A stretch of 64,000 nucleotides of DNA from Zelonia costaricensis (taxonomy: Eukaryota > Euglenozoa > Kinetoplastea > Trypanosomatida > Trypanosomatidae): contig JASAOO010003538.1 of NCBI GenBank assembly GCA_030849075.1, forward strand, positions 1 to 64,000, read 5' to 3'. The position numbers and the translations under genes are program-made. Below, piece by piece: positions 1-10,053 of this stretch. Position 1 is the stretch's first letter; every line of letters starts with the position of its first letter. A model generated the notes under the pieces. It saw nothing but the letters and a program-made list of their open reading frames with translations. It did not search any database and was not told where the DNA came from.

Positions 1-1525
1 CTCCCCCTTCATCTTCTCGGTACAGGGCTCCCATCGGTGCCGCCGCCAACAGAGAGTCGATGACCGAGCGCTGCGGGAGACTAGAGGTCCGGCGAAGGGG
101 GGGGGGTACGGGGCAAGAAAGCGTTGCTGTGTGCGAACACGTCTGCGGATAGTTGTGGCCCGTCGTGCGCGTGACCTGCGCCCTCCGAACACCCCCCCCT
201 ACACAGACACGCGAACACATTTACGCCTCTCTCCGTCCGATTCGCTACTACTCGCCATCCTTCGCAAGTGTCACTCCGTCGACGGTTCGCGCACCGCGAC
301 ACCGCTGCGCGTGGCACCTCCGTCTCCAGCTTATTGGTTCTCTTGCACGAGGCAGCAGCGTCTCTCTCTTTCTCTGGTGGCGGTGGTGGCGCGCTCGCGT
401 GCACGCATCGTCATCTTGCTCACGCTGCCGGTGCATGTGCTCTGCATTTTGGGTCTATGTGTCTCTCTCTCTTGTGTCGGCTCACGCACTTCCTCGTTTG
501 TCTCTTGCCTCTCCTCGTCATTGTGGTTGGTTTCCTGGGGTCCTCTGGGTGCCGCGCGTGTAGGCGCGGTGGGCGGACCCCGCGGATCCGTGCAGACGTC
601 AGTCATTGTTCGTATCTTCCCTGCCTTGTCTACCTAAGCGCGCGCGCGTCTGTGACTGAGTGTGTCTGTGTTTGTCTCTCCCCGTGTGTGCGTTTGTGTG
701 CCCAACGGCGTAGAGGTGCACAACTCCATCGAAGCTAAGCTCGCGCGGAGCAGGGGTGCTGGTGGGGCGGGGAGACGCGGTCGCTTCCCCCTCCCCACCT
801 TCCGCGCAGCTCACTGATGGCGCGGTGGTGGGCGCGTCGATGTCCGAGTGAGCGGCAAGTGGGAGGGTCGAGAGGGGGCATCGGTCCGCTCCCTGGCACC
901 GCGTTGCTGTCACTGTTATCGGAACGCTCAGTGCGCAGCAGCAGACGCGTCAGGGGGAAGCGGGGCACTCTCCAGAGTGGGCCGCTATCTCCATTGCCCC
1001 CCCCCGCCCTCAGCGCATCCAACCTTTGCCCTGTCGTAGGCATTTGCGTTGGCGGCCCTTGCTACGGGTGCGGTGGTCGCGGCGTGCGTCTGCCTGGCAC
1101 GTAGCTCATGTGCACCTTTCCATGGTGAGCCGACGTTGCGCTACCCTCCCCATATCCGAACACTCCCCGCAATGCACTCCACCTCACCTAACCACCCCTT
1201 CCTGTCCACCTTCCACTCCTTTCTCGCGCATCACTCTGGCTGCTGTACCGACCACCACACCGGCTTCCGGTGTGTCGCTGTCGTGGATCGGTGAGGAAGT
1301 CCGCTCGTGTGCGCTCTTCGTCAAAGATACACAGACAGACACGCGTTTACTCGCCGGCGCAATCGCCACATCGCCACACGCCCGCACACAGCGCAGCAGC
1401 ACCACCGTCGAATCCTCGAGCACAGCCACCCCCCTCTCCGTACCGCACAGGTCCCTTTTCTCCCTTTCTTCTCCATTTTATCTTTGTGTGTTTCTTGTTA
1501 GCGCTCACGCGTGGAGGTGCCGGTC
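1..1525. other. Intergenic / 5' flank of KU80
   Basis: This stretch holds no convincing gene. Its open frames are Cys/Arg/Ser/His-rich, use near-cognate starts and resemble nothing known. It is pyrimidine-rich on the + strand with TG-rich and TCTC-rich patches. It probably contains the 3' UTR of an upstream gene whose coding region lies outside the window, an intergenic spacer, and the KU80 splice-acceptor region at its right end. Confidence 0.7.
1451..1501 (+). promoter_or_regulatory. Spliced-leader acceptor for KU80
   Basis: A long T/C-rich tract ends in an AG at 1500-1501, 24 bases before the KU80 ATG, and there is no ATG between them. This is the textbook arrangement for trypanosomatid trans-splicing, and it argues against any start upstream of 1526. 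The call rests on sequence pattern only. Confidence 0.7.
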
Positions 1526-3847
1526 ATGTCCAAGGCAGCGGCGGTGCTCGTGCTCGACACGACCCTCCAGCGCACTGCGGCGATGGCGGAGGCCTGCGCG
1601 CTGTGCACGCGGCTCATCACCGACAAGCTGATCTACGCCCACTCTGACGAGGTCGGCGTCGTGCTGGCCGGCACGCAGAAGTCGCGCAGCACGCTGTTCG
1701 ACGAAGCGCAGCAGGCGCGCTTCCACCACATCACGGTGGCCTGCGAGCTCGCCCCAACCACGCGGCAGACGCTGGAGACCGTCGCGGCCGCCCAAGTCGG
1801 GGCGGACGCTGCGCCGTTCGACTTCGTGGAGGCGCTGCAGGTGGCTGTGGCGATGCTGGAGGCACGCACACACAACAAGAAGTACTCTCGAGCCGTGTAC
1901 CTCATCACCGAGGCCAGTCACCAAGTGGCGCGCAAGGAGGACCTCGTCCCCTTGATCGACGCCATGGCGGCGGAGCAGGTGACGCTTGTGGTCGTCGGCG
2001 TGGAGTTCGGTGCCGCGTCACGCGCCACGGCAGGCGGCGACGCGGCGTGGGCTGGCCTGGGCGTGAAGGAGCAGAACGAGGCGGTGCTGGCGGGGCTGTG
2101 CGAGAGCCTCGGCCCGCCCAGCGCCCTCGTCAGCCCAGCCGAGGCGCTCGCGAGTCTGGCGCTGCTACGGCGGCGCAAGATTCGGCAGCAGCCGCTGCTG
2201 AGGGCGGTGCTCCGCATCGGGGACGTCCGCCTCGCCACGCAGCTCTTCACCCGCGCGCAGGAGGAGAAGCTCCCGTCGCTGCGGCGCAGCACGCGGGACG
2301 GCGTCGGCGTCACGCAGCGTGTCGAGTACGTCACGCTCGGTGGCGGCGACGGTGACGGCGGTACGGACGCGGACGGCGCTGCGGGGACTGTCGCTGCCGA
2401 GGACCGCGCGGAGGCCTTTTTCCTAGGCGCCGACCGCATCCCGTGCAACGAGGCGGATCGGGAGGCGATGCGGCTCAAGGGGCCGCGCGCCCTCGAGGCG
2501 ATTGCGTTTGTAGAGGAGGCGGAGGTGGCGCCGTACCTGCTGATGGGCGGCACGCGCACCCTCCTCCCTCTCGCCGGCGACCACGATGGTCAACGCGGCT
2601 TCAACGCGCTGGCGGACGCGATGATGAGCACGGGGCGCGCGATGCTCGTGCGGCTGGTGCGGACGGCCGACGCGGCACCGGCGCTGTGCGTGTGCTTCGC
2701 CAGGGCGGACTCGGACGACGCCGATGAAGGGGAGGAGGAGGCGGTGGCAGCGGCGCCGCAGCCGTACTTCATCTTCGCCCCCCTCCCTTTCGCCGACGAC
2801 ACCCGGGCGTTCCACTTCTCCGAGTACCCCGAGCTGCAGTTCAGCGAGGCGAAGGAACGGCTCGTGGATGCCGTGATCGAGGGCCTCTCGGTCGGCGCGG
2901 CAGTGCTCGCTCCGACCGAGACCTTCAACCCCGTGCTGCAGCAGTACTACGCCACGCTGCAGGCTAAGCTGGCGGACAGCGCCGCGGGCGTGCCGCCGCT
3001 CCTGCCGCCGCTCCGCGGAACCTCCACGGACTTCTTCTCCGAGGGCGGCCCCGCTCAAGCGGCTGTCGCCGCGCACCGGGCCGCACTGGCGGCGTGCGTG
3101 GCTGAGTTTCCCTTTGAGGACGACGCGGACGGCGCCGGGGTGGGCGGTGGCGCGGCGGGCTGGAAAGGCCGGCCCTGGTTTCAGAGCCTCACCACAGCCT
3201 CCGCGCTGCCCGGCGGTGCGACGGACGCCTCGGCGCGGAACTCCGCCGCCCCCTCGACCACCGCAGCCGAAGCACCGCTGGCGGAGCTCCTGCGTGGGGC
3301 CGACGCAGCCACGCAGGCCGGTCCGGCGGCCTCCGTGTCCACCGAGCCGCACCGACTTGGCAGCGGCGTGCCCGTCGTCATCACCTCCGTGGACCCCGTT
3401 GGCGACTTCACCGCGCTGAGCGCCGCCGTGGGCGTGACCTCGGCGCAGTGGGAGCAGGCGAAGGACGACCTCAGCGAGCTTGTCTACGACCTGCTGCGCA
3501 GCAGCGTGAAGGAGTCCCTTTACGGCAAGGCGGCGGACTGCGTGGCGGCCCTGCGACGGTGCTGCGTCGAGCAGGACGATGCCGCGTACTACAATGCGTT
3601 TCTCCAGAAGTTGGAGGTTGTGGCCGACCAGTGCGGCCGGCGCGCGGACTTCTGGGCAGCATACATAGTGGAGCGCTGGAATAAGGGGGTTGACCTGTGG
3701 CCCATCACAGCGCAGGAGTGTGCGTCGTCGTCTGTGGCTGACGAGGCCGCCGCGGGGGCGCTGATGCGGGGCGACCGCTTCGGCAGGGCGCTCGTGGTTG
3801 ACGCTGCGGCGGAGGAGGAGGACGACTGGATGGACGGCATCCTGTAG
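1526..3847 (+). CDS. KU80: KU80, DNA end-binding subunit of the Ku heterodimer
   Basis: A 773-residue protein. The N-terminus (about residues 1-230) reads as a von Willebrand A-like domain, with a hydrophobic strand followed by the LDTT turn (MSKAAAVLVLDTT) and later RAVYLITEAS. A beta-rich core follows (about 230-480), including a TETFNP segment typical of the Ku barrel, and then a helical C-terminal segment around SVKESLYGKAADC. Ku80 pairs with Ku70 to encircle DNA ends; in trypanosomatids Ku also acts in telomere maintenance. The first in-frame ATG at 1526 lies 24 bases after a strong splice acceptor. The acidic tail (EEEDDWMDGIL) loosely recalls the animal Ku80 C-terminus, but no DNA-PKcs-binding function can be inferred. 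No frameshifts were seen. Confidence 0.87.
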   Translation: MSKAAAVLVLDTTLQRTAAMAEACALCTRLITDKLIYAHSDEVGVVLAGTQKSRSTLFDEAQQARFHHITVACELAPTTRQTLETVAAAQVGADAAPFDFVEALQVAVAMLEARTHNKKYSRAVYLITEASHQVARKEDLVPLIDAMAAEQVTLVVVGVEFGAASRATAGGDAAWAGLGVKEQNEAVLAGLCESLGPPSALVSPAEALASLALLRRRKIRQQPLLRAVLRIGDVRLATQLFTRAQEEKLPSLRRSTRDGVGVTQRVEYVTLGGGDGDGGTDADGAAGTVAAEDRAEAFFLGADRIPCNEADREAMRLKGPRALEAIAFVEEAEVAPYLLMGGTRTLLPLAGDHDGQRGFNALADAMMSTGRAMLVRLVRTADAAPALCVCFARADSDDADEGEEEAVAAAPQPYFIFAPLPFADDTRAFHFSEYPELQFSEAKERLVDAVIEGLSVGAAVLAPTETFNPVLQQYYATLQAKLADSAAGVPPLLPPLRGTSTDFFSEGGPAQAAVAAHRAALAACVAEFPFEDDADGAGVGGGAAGWKGRPWFQSLTTASALPGGATDASARNSAAPSTTAAEAPLAELLRGADAATQAGPAASVSTEPHRLGSGVPVVITSVDPVGDFTALSAAVGVTSAQWEQAKDDLSELVYDLLRSSVKESLYGKAADCVAALRRCCVEQDDAAYYNAFLQKLEVVADQCGRRADFWAAYIVERWNKGVDLWPITAQECASSSVADEAAAGALMRGDRFGRALVVDAAAEEEDDWMDGIL

Positions 3848-4488
3848 CAAACACACAGGCTCCTCTGTTCCTTTATCTTATTCTCTTCAAGTGTCGATAC
3901 GCACCGCCATGCGTGGCGTGAATGCTGTCCCCCACGCAGCGCACACGGAGCGCCCTTCTCGTCGCGCCAACACGCGCACACGCACACGCACAGAATGTCG
4001 TCAAGCGGTACGGGTGCGGTTGAGCCGAGAACGTTAAACACTGCTGGGGCGGGTTTCGCTGCACTCGAGATGGGGAGCGTGCGCGACCATGGTGGTGAGG
4101 CCTCATCGCGAGTGTCAGTGTGCGTGTGTGTGTCTGAAGCACGTGACAAGGTCGTCTGCCGGTGGCAGCAGTGGTGGTGCTGCTGATGCTGACCGCGCGC
4201 GACACAACTGGACCTCCTCTCTGCCGCATCCTTCTTTGCGCCTTCTGTGACCCCCCCCCCTCCGTCTGACCTCACCGTGATTCACAAAAAAACACGCCTT
4301 ACCCACCGCGCTGCGCAGGAGCACGCACAACCTCATCCTCATCAGCTCCCCCCCCCCCCCACACACACACACACACACCGGCCCACTCCCCACCACACAC
4401 ACACACGTACGAGCCAAGACGCACGCGTATTTGCGCTTTTCCTTCCCAAGCCCGGGCTGTCTCCTGTTCGTCTTTCAAGTGCTTTGCC
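3848..4488. other. Intergenic region KU80 / TBC1D23-like
   Basis: No gene seen. It contains the KU80 3' UTR and then a C-run at 4348-4360 directly joined to an AC repeat at 4361-4378. A T/C-rich stretch ends in AG at 4449-4450 and again at 4478-4479. Either AG could be the acceptor for the next gene, giving a very short leader. Confidence 0.7.
4457..4479 (+). promoter_or_regulatory. Candidate spliced-leader acceptor, TBC1D23-like gene
   Basis: A short T/C-rich tract ends in AG at 4478-4479, only 9 bases before the ATG at 4489. An alternative AG lies at 4449-4450. Confidence 0.45.
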
Positions 4489-7068
4489 ATGAGCAGCGAC
4501 GCCGCGTCAGAGGCGCCGACCGACTCGGGCGTGCGCGATGGGGAGGCCACCCCGGTGAGTGCGGCCCCCGCCCCTCCTGCGACGGAGGCGCCCGAGCCGC
4601 CGTCCTCGAGTGCAGAGGTGAAGATGCAGAGCGCGCAGGCGGCGCTGCTGGCGCTGCTGGACAGCGACACGGGCGATGCAGAGGCCGGCCAGGGCGAAGC
4701 CCCGCCTTCGCTGCGTGCGGTGCAGAAGCTGTGCATGCGCCTCCCCCACCTCTCCAACGAGCTCACCGCAGCTCAGCGGTGCCGGCTGTACCAGCTTCTT
4801 CTGCTGGACTCGGCGAGCGGAGACGGTGAGGGCGTCGCAGCAGCGGCAGCGGCGACGGGGCAGCTGGACTGGACCTCCTTCACCTCGCGCGCCCTCGAGG
4901 CGCACGTGAACGTCGCCCAGCAGGCGGCCGCCATCCTGCCCGCGTCGCTGCAAGTCACCTGCGACGATCTCGCCGGCCTCTTCTACCACCTCGGCGCGGA
5001 GACGGCCTTCTACTTCAACCCAGAGATGGTCGATGTCATCCTCTGCTTCACCCACGTCGTTGCCGGCAGCCGAGCGACTGACAAGGCCGTCGTGCTGCAC
5101 ACCCTCTACCGGCTTCTGTGCGTGCTGCAGAAGGACTTCATCGTGTCGACGGCCTCGCGCCTGTACGAGCCGGCGACGACGTCGCTGCTGCGGCTGATGC
5201 TGCAGTTCTACGACCCCGCCCTCGCGACGCACATGGACCAGCAGCAGGTGGACATTGGCCGCTACCTGCTTGACTGGACGCGGCGGCTCCTGGTGCTGCA
5301 GTCGGACTACGAGACGGCGCTGAAGGTCCTCGACTGGGTCTTCATCCTGGGCGACCCGGTCATGGTCCCGTACGTCGCGCATGCCTACCTCATCACGCAC
5401 CGGCAGACGCTGCTGGCGCTGGAGACGAGACAGGCCTTGACCGAGCAACTCGACACGATGAAGTTCGCGCTGCCGTCCTCCAAGGCGGCCGCCGTGGACC
5501 CAAAATTGGTGGACGGTCGTGTCACCGCGCCCACCCCGGTGTGGAACGGCAAGTCGCTGCTGCAGAACGCCGACCTGCTCTACCGCGCGACCCCGCTGTC
5601 GGCGCAGCGGATGCTCGACTTCTGCCTCTACCCCGACGTGGGCACGCTGAACAAGACGCCGGAGGACCTGCGGCAGTACTACGCCAACACGCCCTGCCTG
5701 CCGCTCGAGCGCTCCGACCTCGCTGCGGCCTTTGCGAAGCGCCACGGCGGCGGGCAGGGCGGTGAGGCGGAGGAGCTGCCGACGCGGGAGTACGTCATCG
5801 TGGACTGCCGCTCCACGGAGAGTTACGAGTACGTGCGGCTGCCCACGGCGGTGCTGGTTGGCGATGTGCTGAGCTACCAGCAGGAGGAGCTCGCCACCGC
5901 CATGGAGCGGCTCGAGTCGTGCCGCGGCCGCGCCCTCGCGCTGTTCGGCACGGGGCGGCCCATTGTGGAGGAGATGAACCTGCTCAAGGTGCTCGCCCTC
6001 TACATGGTCACTCGCAAGCGCTTCCCCTTCGTCTGCATCGTCCCCGGCGGCTTCAAGACGACCATCCCGCTGGTGCGCAACGGCGTCATCGACGCGGTGA
6101 TGAGCCCCTCGGCTGCCACGGCGCTGGCGAGCGCGGTGGCGAAGCGTGGCGCTGGCGGCGGCATCGACTGGGGCCAGCAGGCCTCTGACACGGCGAGCAC
6201 GATCACGGCCGCCCTGAGCGGGGTATCGGGGTACCTGTCCCAGGTCGAGGGCGCCGAGGTGCGGCACCGCGCCGAGGAGCTCGGGGCACGGGCGAAGGAG
6301 GGCGTCGCGGCGGCCGGGTCGTGGGGGTGGGGCGTGATGCAGCGCCTGCGCGAGGGCCTCAGCGAGACGCGTGAGCACGCCTCCTCGGCCCTCGCTGCCG
6401 TGGCGAACAAGGTGAGCTCGGCGCAGCCGGGGGCAACAGCCGCGACCGCCGCCTCTGGTGCCGCGGGGCCGGCGTCGGCTACAGTGGCCCCCGCGTCGGG
6501 TGCATCGCCGGCGGCGGCCTCGGCTGGACCGGCGCACATCCCCACGGCCACAGCGCACCCCGCCGCGTCGGCCACCCCTGCGGCGTCGCAGCAGATCTTC
6601 TCTCTCGGCGAGGATGGCGAGGAAGACGACCTCGACCTCATCACGTCGATCCCCACACGCCCGATGCGTGGCACGGTTGTTGCCGAGCCCGTCGCCACGG
6701 CCGCGGCCGCCACACCCGCAGCCCCTGCCGGAGCAGCATCCACGCCAGAGCGTCGGCCAGCCGCCCCCGCTGCAGCTGTGGGTGGTGCCGCCGTGTCGGC
6801 TACCGCCTCACCAGAGCCACGGGCCCCGGCCTCGCCGCCTCCCGTCTCGGCGGCCGCCCCTGCCGCAGTTGCGTCTCCTCCCCCACCTCCGCCTCTGACG
6901 ACGGCGGCGGCGGCTCGCAAGGCGTCCGCCTCACAAATTGCGGCCAACATCGACGCCGAGTTCGACGAGCTGTTTGGCGACCTTAACGCCCCACCCACCA
7001 CAGCGCCGCGTCAGGCGTCGACGAAGGCGGCCGCGCCAGTCGATGCCGCCGACCTCTTTGGGGCGTGA
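4489..7068 (+). CDS. TBC1D23-like protein (degenerate TBC + rhodanese domains)
   Basis: An 859-residue protein. Residues about 55-310 have the helical pattern of a TBC Rab-GAP domain (for example LYQLLLLD, FYHLGAETAFYFNPEMVD, YLLDWTRRLL and VLDWVFILGDPVMVPYV). The catalytic arginine- and glutamine-finger motifs (IxxDxxR and YxQ) are not visible. Residues about 430-530 form a rhodanese-like fold: YVIVDCRSTESYEYVRLP, then ALFGTGRP where a cysteine loop would be, then VCIVPGGFKT. This TBC-plus-rhodanese order is characteristic of TBC1D23, a catalytically inactive TBC protein that tethers endosome-derived vesicles at the trans-Golgi. The last 330 residues are Ala/Pro-rich with acidic islands and LFG motifs (ELFGDL, DLFGA at the terminus) that resemble adaptor-ear ligands. 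Role by homology only. Confidence 0.75.
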   Translation: MSSDAASEAPTDSGVRDGEATPVSAAPAPPATEAPEPPSSSAEVKMQSAQAALLALLDSDTGDAEAGQGEAPPSLRAVQKLCMRLPHLSNELTAAQRCRLYQLLLLDSASGDGEGVAAAAAATGQLDWTSFTSRALEAHVNVAQQAAAILPASLQVTCDDLAGLFYHLGAETAFYFNPEMVDVILCFTHVVAGSRATDKAVVLHTLYRLLCVLQKDFIVSTASRLYEPATTSLLRLMLQFYDPALATHMDQQQVDIGRYLLDWTRRLLVLQSDYETALKVLDWVFILGDPVMVPYVAHAYLITHRQTLLALETRQALTEQLDTMKFALPSSKAAAVDPKLVDGRVTAPTPVWNGKSLLQNADLLYRATPLSAQRMLDFCLYPDVGTLNKTPEDLRQYYANTPCLPLERSDLAAAFAKRHGGGQGGEAEELPTREYVIVDCRSTESYEYVRLPTAVLVGDVLSYQQEELATAMERLESCRGRALALFGTGRPIVEEMNLLKVLALYMVTRKRFPFVCIVPGGFKTTIPLVRNGVIDAVMSPSAATALASAVAKRGAGGGIDWGQQASDTASTITAALSGVSGYLSQVEGAEVRHRAEELGARAKEGVAAAGSWGWGVMQRLREGLSETREHASSALAAVANKVSSAQPGATAATAASGAAGPASATVAPASGASPAAASAGPAHIPTATAHPAASATPAASQQIFSLGEDGEEDDLDLITSIPTRPMRGTVVAEPVATAAAATPAAPAGAASTPERRPAAPAAAVGGAAVSATASPEPRAPASPPPVSAAAPAAVASPPPPPPLTTAAAARKASASQIAANIDAEFDELFGDLNAPPTTAPRQASTKAAAPVDAADLFGA

Positions 7069-8307
7069 GTCTCCGCAAAGGGGAGCGGGGGACGGGGGGG
7101 GGGGCGGTTGGGTGTGTGTGTGTGTGTGTAACTGGGGAAATCGGTGTTCGCGGCCTCGTGCCGCGGTGCCGCACCGCAACGACTCCGTGACAGCCGTGCG
7201 CTCCTCCGGTCCCCACCCGGTTTGAATTCCCGGCCTCTTGTGAGTGTGTGTGTGTGTGTGTGTGTGGTGGTCGCCGACGCTCGCGTGTGCGTCTCCTCGT
7301 AGCGGTGCTCTCCTCGTTTTTCGTTTGCCTTGTTTGCCCGTCTGCGCGGGTGTTTGTGGGTTCGCGTTGCCTGTACTCGGACTGCTCTCCGCCTTCGTCC
7401 ATTCTCGCGCTGTTCCCCCCCCCCCTCCCCCTGTGACCTCGTCCTCCTTCCACCCCCGTCTCTCCTCAAACGCCCGCCGTCCCGTCGTGACGGGCTCGTC
7501 TCTGCGTGCCGGTCACGCATCGTCCCAAGTGCGCCCCCCTCCCTCGCCCGTCTCTCGCTCTCTCCGCACTTCCCACGGCGCCTCGCGGCCGCGCGCCCCT
7601 TCACACTCGCCCACCCGTGACGCCGTGTGAAGACCGTACCGCACACACAAGAGAAAAAAGCGCACAGAAAGCAAAGGGCTGACTCTTGTCCCTCGAGCCG
7701 CCTGCAGCGAGGACGCAGTGAAGTGCCGACTGCGGCTCGCCCGCTTCACTTCCCAGCACACCAAGCTTCCCCTACCCCCACCCCCTTCCACCTCGACGTC
7801 CTCGGACACCTGACCCTGCGTCTTCCACACACGCCTCCTCCCAGCGCACGTTGCCGTGGTGAGCGAGCGAGAGACGTGAGTGAAAAGACGCACAAACGTC
7901 ATGAGGCGCGTGGCGGCTCGCGGGTGCGGGTGCGGGTGCGGGTGCGACGCCCACGCGTGCCTCCGGCCAGCGCGCACATTGGCGCAGGAAGGACGATGAA
8001 GACGCAACCGTCGACGCCTGCACCCTTCGCGGCTCTTCGACAACTCCTCCGCCCCCCCTCCCCCTCCCCCTCTTTCCCTCAACGCGTCCTTCTCGACACG
8101 TGCCGCGTTGTGCCGTGGGGGAGGTCCTCTGCCTGCCGCCTGCACGCCTCGGACCATCAGTCCCCCTTCCCTCCCGCACCATCCATCACGGGCACACCTA
8201 CCTCTGTCTGTCCTCCTTGCCGTGACCCCGAGCAGCGGTTGCTCCCGCTCCGCTCCCCCTCCACCTCCCCCCCTCCCCCACCGGCAACAGCGGCCCATGC
8301 AGGCACC
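7069..8307. other. Intergenic region TBC1D23-like / mid-SUN
   Basis: No gene seen in 1.2 kb. It has a G-run near 7096, GT repeats near 7110-7128 and 7240-7264, and long C-rich stretches. The forward frame stays open upstream of the mid-SUN ATG, but its composition (Pro/Ser/Thr/Arg) is that of translated pyrimidine-rich spacer. Confidence 0.7.
8241..8290 (+). promoter_or_regulatory. Candidate spliced-leader acceptor, mid-SUN gene
   Basis: A long C/T tract ends in AG at 8289-8290, 17 bases before the ATG. A second AG at 8301-8302 is also possible. If the first is used, a tiny upstream frame (ATG at 8297) lies in the leader. Confidence 0.5.
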
Positions 8308-8311
8308 ATGA
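8297..8311 (+). promoter_or_regulatory. Four-codon upstream ORF overlapping the mid-SUN start
   Basis: An ATG at 8297 is followed by three codons and a TGA at 8309-8311. That stop overlaps the main ATG at 8308 in an ATGA arrangement. It would be in the mRNA only if the acceptor at 8289-8290 is used. It could damp initiation or allow termination-reinitiation. Confidence 0.35.
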
Positions 8312-10053
8312 AGCTGGCGGAGCGTCTCACGGTGCTGTGTGCGCTGCTGCTGGTGTACATGCTCTTCTCCGCGCCAGTTGAGTTTCTTTCTGTCTTCTGG
8401 CGCCGCGCCGGGCTTACCACCGAGGGCGGCAACACCTCCTTCGGGTCGACGTCGAGGCGGTCGTTGCCCCGCTCCGCCCCGGGGCTGTCCACCAACTACG
8501 CCTCCCTCTTCCTCGGCGCCACGGTGGTTTCGGTGGAGCCGTCTTCGTGCCACGGCGGCTCCGCGCTGATCAGCGACAGCGTCGACAAGTACGTGCTCTG
8601 CCCTTGCGACGCGCCGCGCAAGCAGTTCACGGTGCAGCTCATCCGCGATGTGGAGGTGCGCTCTGTCATGCTGCGCAACGCGGAGCACTTCAGCAGCGGT
8701 GTGCGCAACTTCACGCTGCTGGGCAGCCGCCAGTACCCGACGACGTCGTGGGTGGTGCTGGGCAGCTTCGAGGCGGAGCAGAGGCGTGGGCGGCAGTACT
8801 TCGACGTTCCGCCGCGCAGCCGAGTCCGCTTTGTGCGGCTGCAGTGGGCGACCTCGCATGGAGTGGAGCCGTGGTGCACCATCACCTCCTTCCAAGTGTT
8901 CGGCATCGACGTGCTCGAGACCCTCACCCGGTACGACGACGAAGACGACGTGGTCGCGGCAGGCGGGGGCGCGAGTGAGGCGGCACCGGACGACTGGCAC
9001 CTGCCTCCGCTGCCGGCCGCCCTGACGGACATGGCGACGTCGCCGTATGCGGCGTCGGCGGCTGGGGGCGCCGTGGCCACTACCGTCTCGATCGATGAGC
9101 TCGCGGTTGGCATGTGGGCCGCAACAGGAGCGGCGCGGGGCGTGAACGCCGACGGGCTGCTGCTCCCCCACACGGACAGCCACTTCTCTTCCGAGCCGCT
9201 GCCCGTGCCCGTCCAGGCGGAAACGCATAGCGCCACCGCTTCCTCAAACCACGCGACCCCCGTGCCGCCCACGGCCTCTGTCAATGCCGCAACTGCGCTC
9301 GCCGTCGCACCCGCAGCTGGGCTGACCTGCACCGCCGTGCACCCCTTCACGTGGAACGCGTCGCTGCAGTGCCTCGCGACCGAGTTCGCCCCGCTGTGGG
9401 GGCCGTGCGCCGTGGCGGAATGCGAGGCTGACACGCCGCGGACGCAGCCTTCCGTGCTGTCGGCGGGCCCTCACGTGGGGGCCTCCGCAGGCAGCCGCGC
9501 TTCCACCTCCAAGTCGCTGTACCAGAGCGCCGCCACCTCGCTGCTGACACAGCTGCTCCGGCAGCAGCGCGCCACGCAGCAGGAGCTGGCGGCGCTGACG
9601 CAGCGGGAGCGCTACCTCGCCCACGAGCTGAACCGCACTCGCGGGATGCTCGGCGACTTCTACGTCAAGTACCGCGACACGGTGCGCGAAGCCGGCGAGT
9701 ACCGCGACCGGCTGCGGGGCCTGCAGGTGGAGCTGCAGCTGCTGCACGAGCGCCTCCTCCTACGCGAGCGCGGCGGCGGCGCTGGAGGCGGTGCTGGCGG
9801 GGGTGCGAGCGGGCGTGGGCTGCACAACGACACGGCCCTGGCGGTGGCTGCGTTCGTGCTCTCCGTCTTCGCCCTCGCGCTCGTCCTCGTGTCGGCGTCG
9901 TCGTCGTCGCAGCGCGTGTTCGGGTCCACCGGCGCGTGGGGGCGGCAATACGGCTTCGGCCCCGGTGGCGCCACCTCCGCGGGTGGCGTCATGGGCGGTG
10001 GCGGCAGTGGGTCGCCGCTTGGGGCGCGGCAGCAGCGCGGCCGTCCAAGGTGA
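8308..10053 (+). CDS. Mid-SUN domain membrane protein (SLP1/SUCO-like)
   Basis: A 581-residue protein. Residues 6-30 are a hydrophobic signal/anchor. Residues about 62-205 match a SUN domain: NYASLFLGATVVS, then a CPC pair, FTVQLIRDVEVRSVMLRN, FTLLGSRQYP, FVRLQW and ITSFQVFGID. A Ser/Ala/Thr-rich linker follows. A coiled coil spans about residues 405-490 (repeated Leu/Gln/Arg heptads), and a single membrane span about 510-530 is followed by a Gly-rich tail. SUN first, then coiled coil, then membrane span is the mid-SUN layout of yeast Slp1 and animal SUCO. Those proteins act in the ER and nuclear envelope in protein folding and inner-membrane protein placement. The ATG at 8308 is the first in-frame ATG that begins directly with the hydrophobic segment. 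Confidence 0.78.
   Translation: MKLAERLTVLCALLLVYMLFSAPVEFLSVFWRRAGLTTEGGNTSFGSTSRRSLPRSAPGLSTNYASLFLGATVVSVEPSSCHGGSALISDSVDKYVLCPCDAPRKQFTVQLIRDVEVRSVMLRNAEHFSSGVRNFTLLGSRQYPTTSWVVLGSFEAEQRRGRQYFDVPPRSRVRFVRLQWATSHGVEPWCTITSFQVFGIDVLETLTRYDDEDDVVAAGGGASEAAPDDWHLPPLPAALTDMATSPYAASAAGGAVATTVSIDELAVGMWAATGAARGVNADGLLLPHTDSHFSSEPLPVPVQAETHSATASSNHATPVPPTASVNAATALAVAPAAGLTCTAVHPFTWNASLQCLATEFAPLWGPCAVAECEADTPRTQPSVLSAGPHVGASAGSRASTSKSLYQSAATSLLTQLLRQQRATQQELAALTQRERYLAHELNRTRGMLGDFYVKYRDTVREAGEYRDRLRGLQVELQLLHERLLLRERGGGAGGGAGGGASGRGLHNDTALAVAAFVLSVFALALVLVSASSSSQRVFGSTGAWGRQYGFGPGGATSAGGVMGGGGSGSPLGARQQRGRPR

Noticed and set aside
4507..6558. A 683-codon minus-strand frame opposite the TBC1D23-like gene
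   Set aside because: Arg/His/Gly-rich translation without domains, entirely inside a + strand gene with clear TBC and rhodanese features.
7627..8307. Upstream extension of the mid-SUN frame (227 extra codons)
   Set aside because: Begins without ATG and is Pro/Arg/Ser/Thr-rich spacer. The ATG at 8308 follows a pyrimidine tract and begins directly with the signal/anchor.
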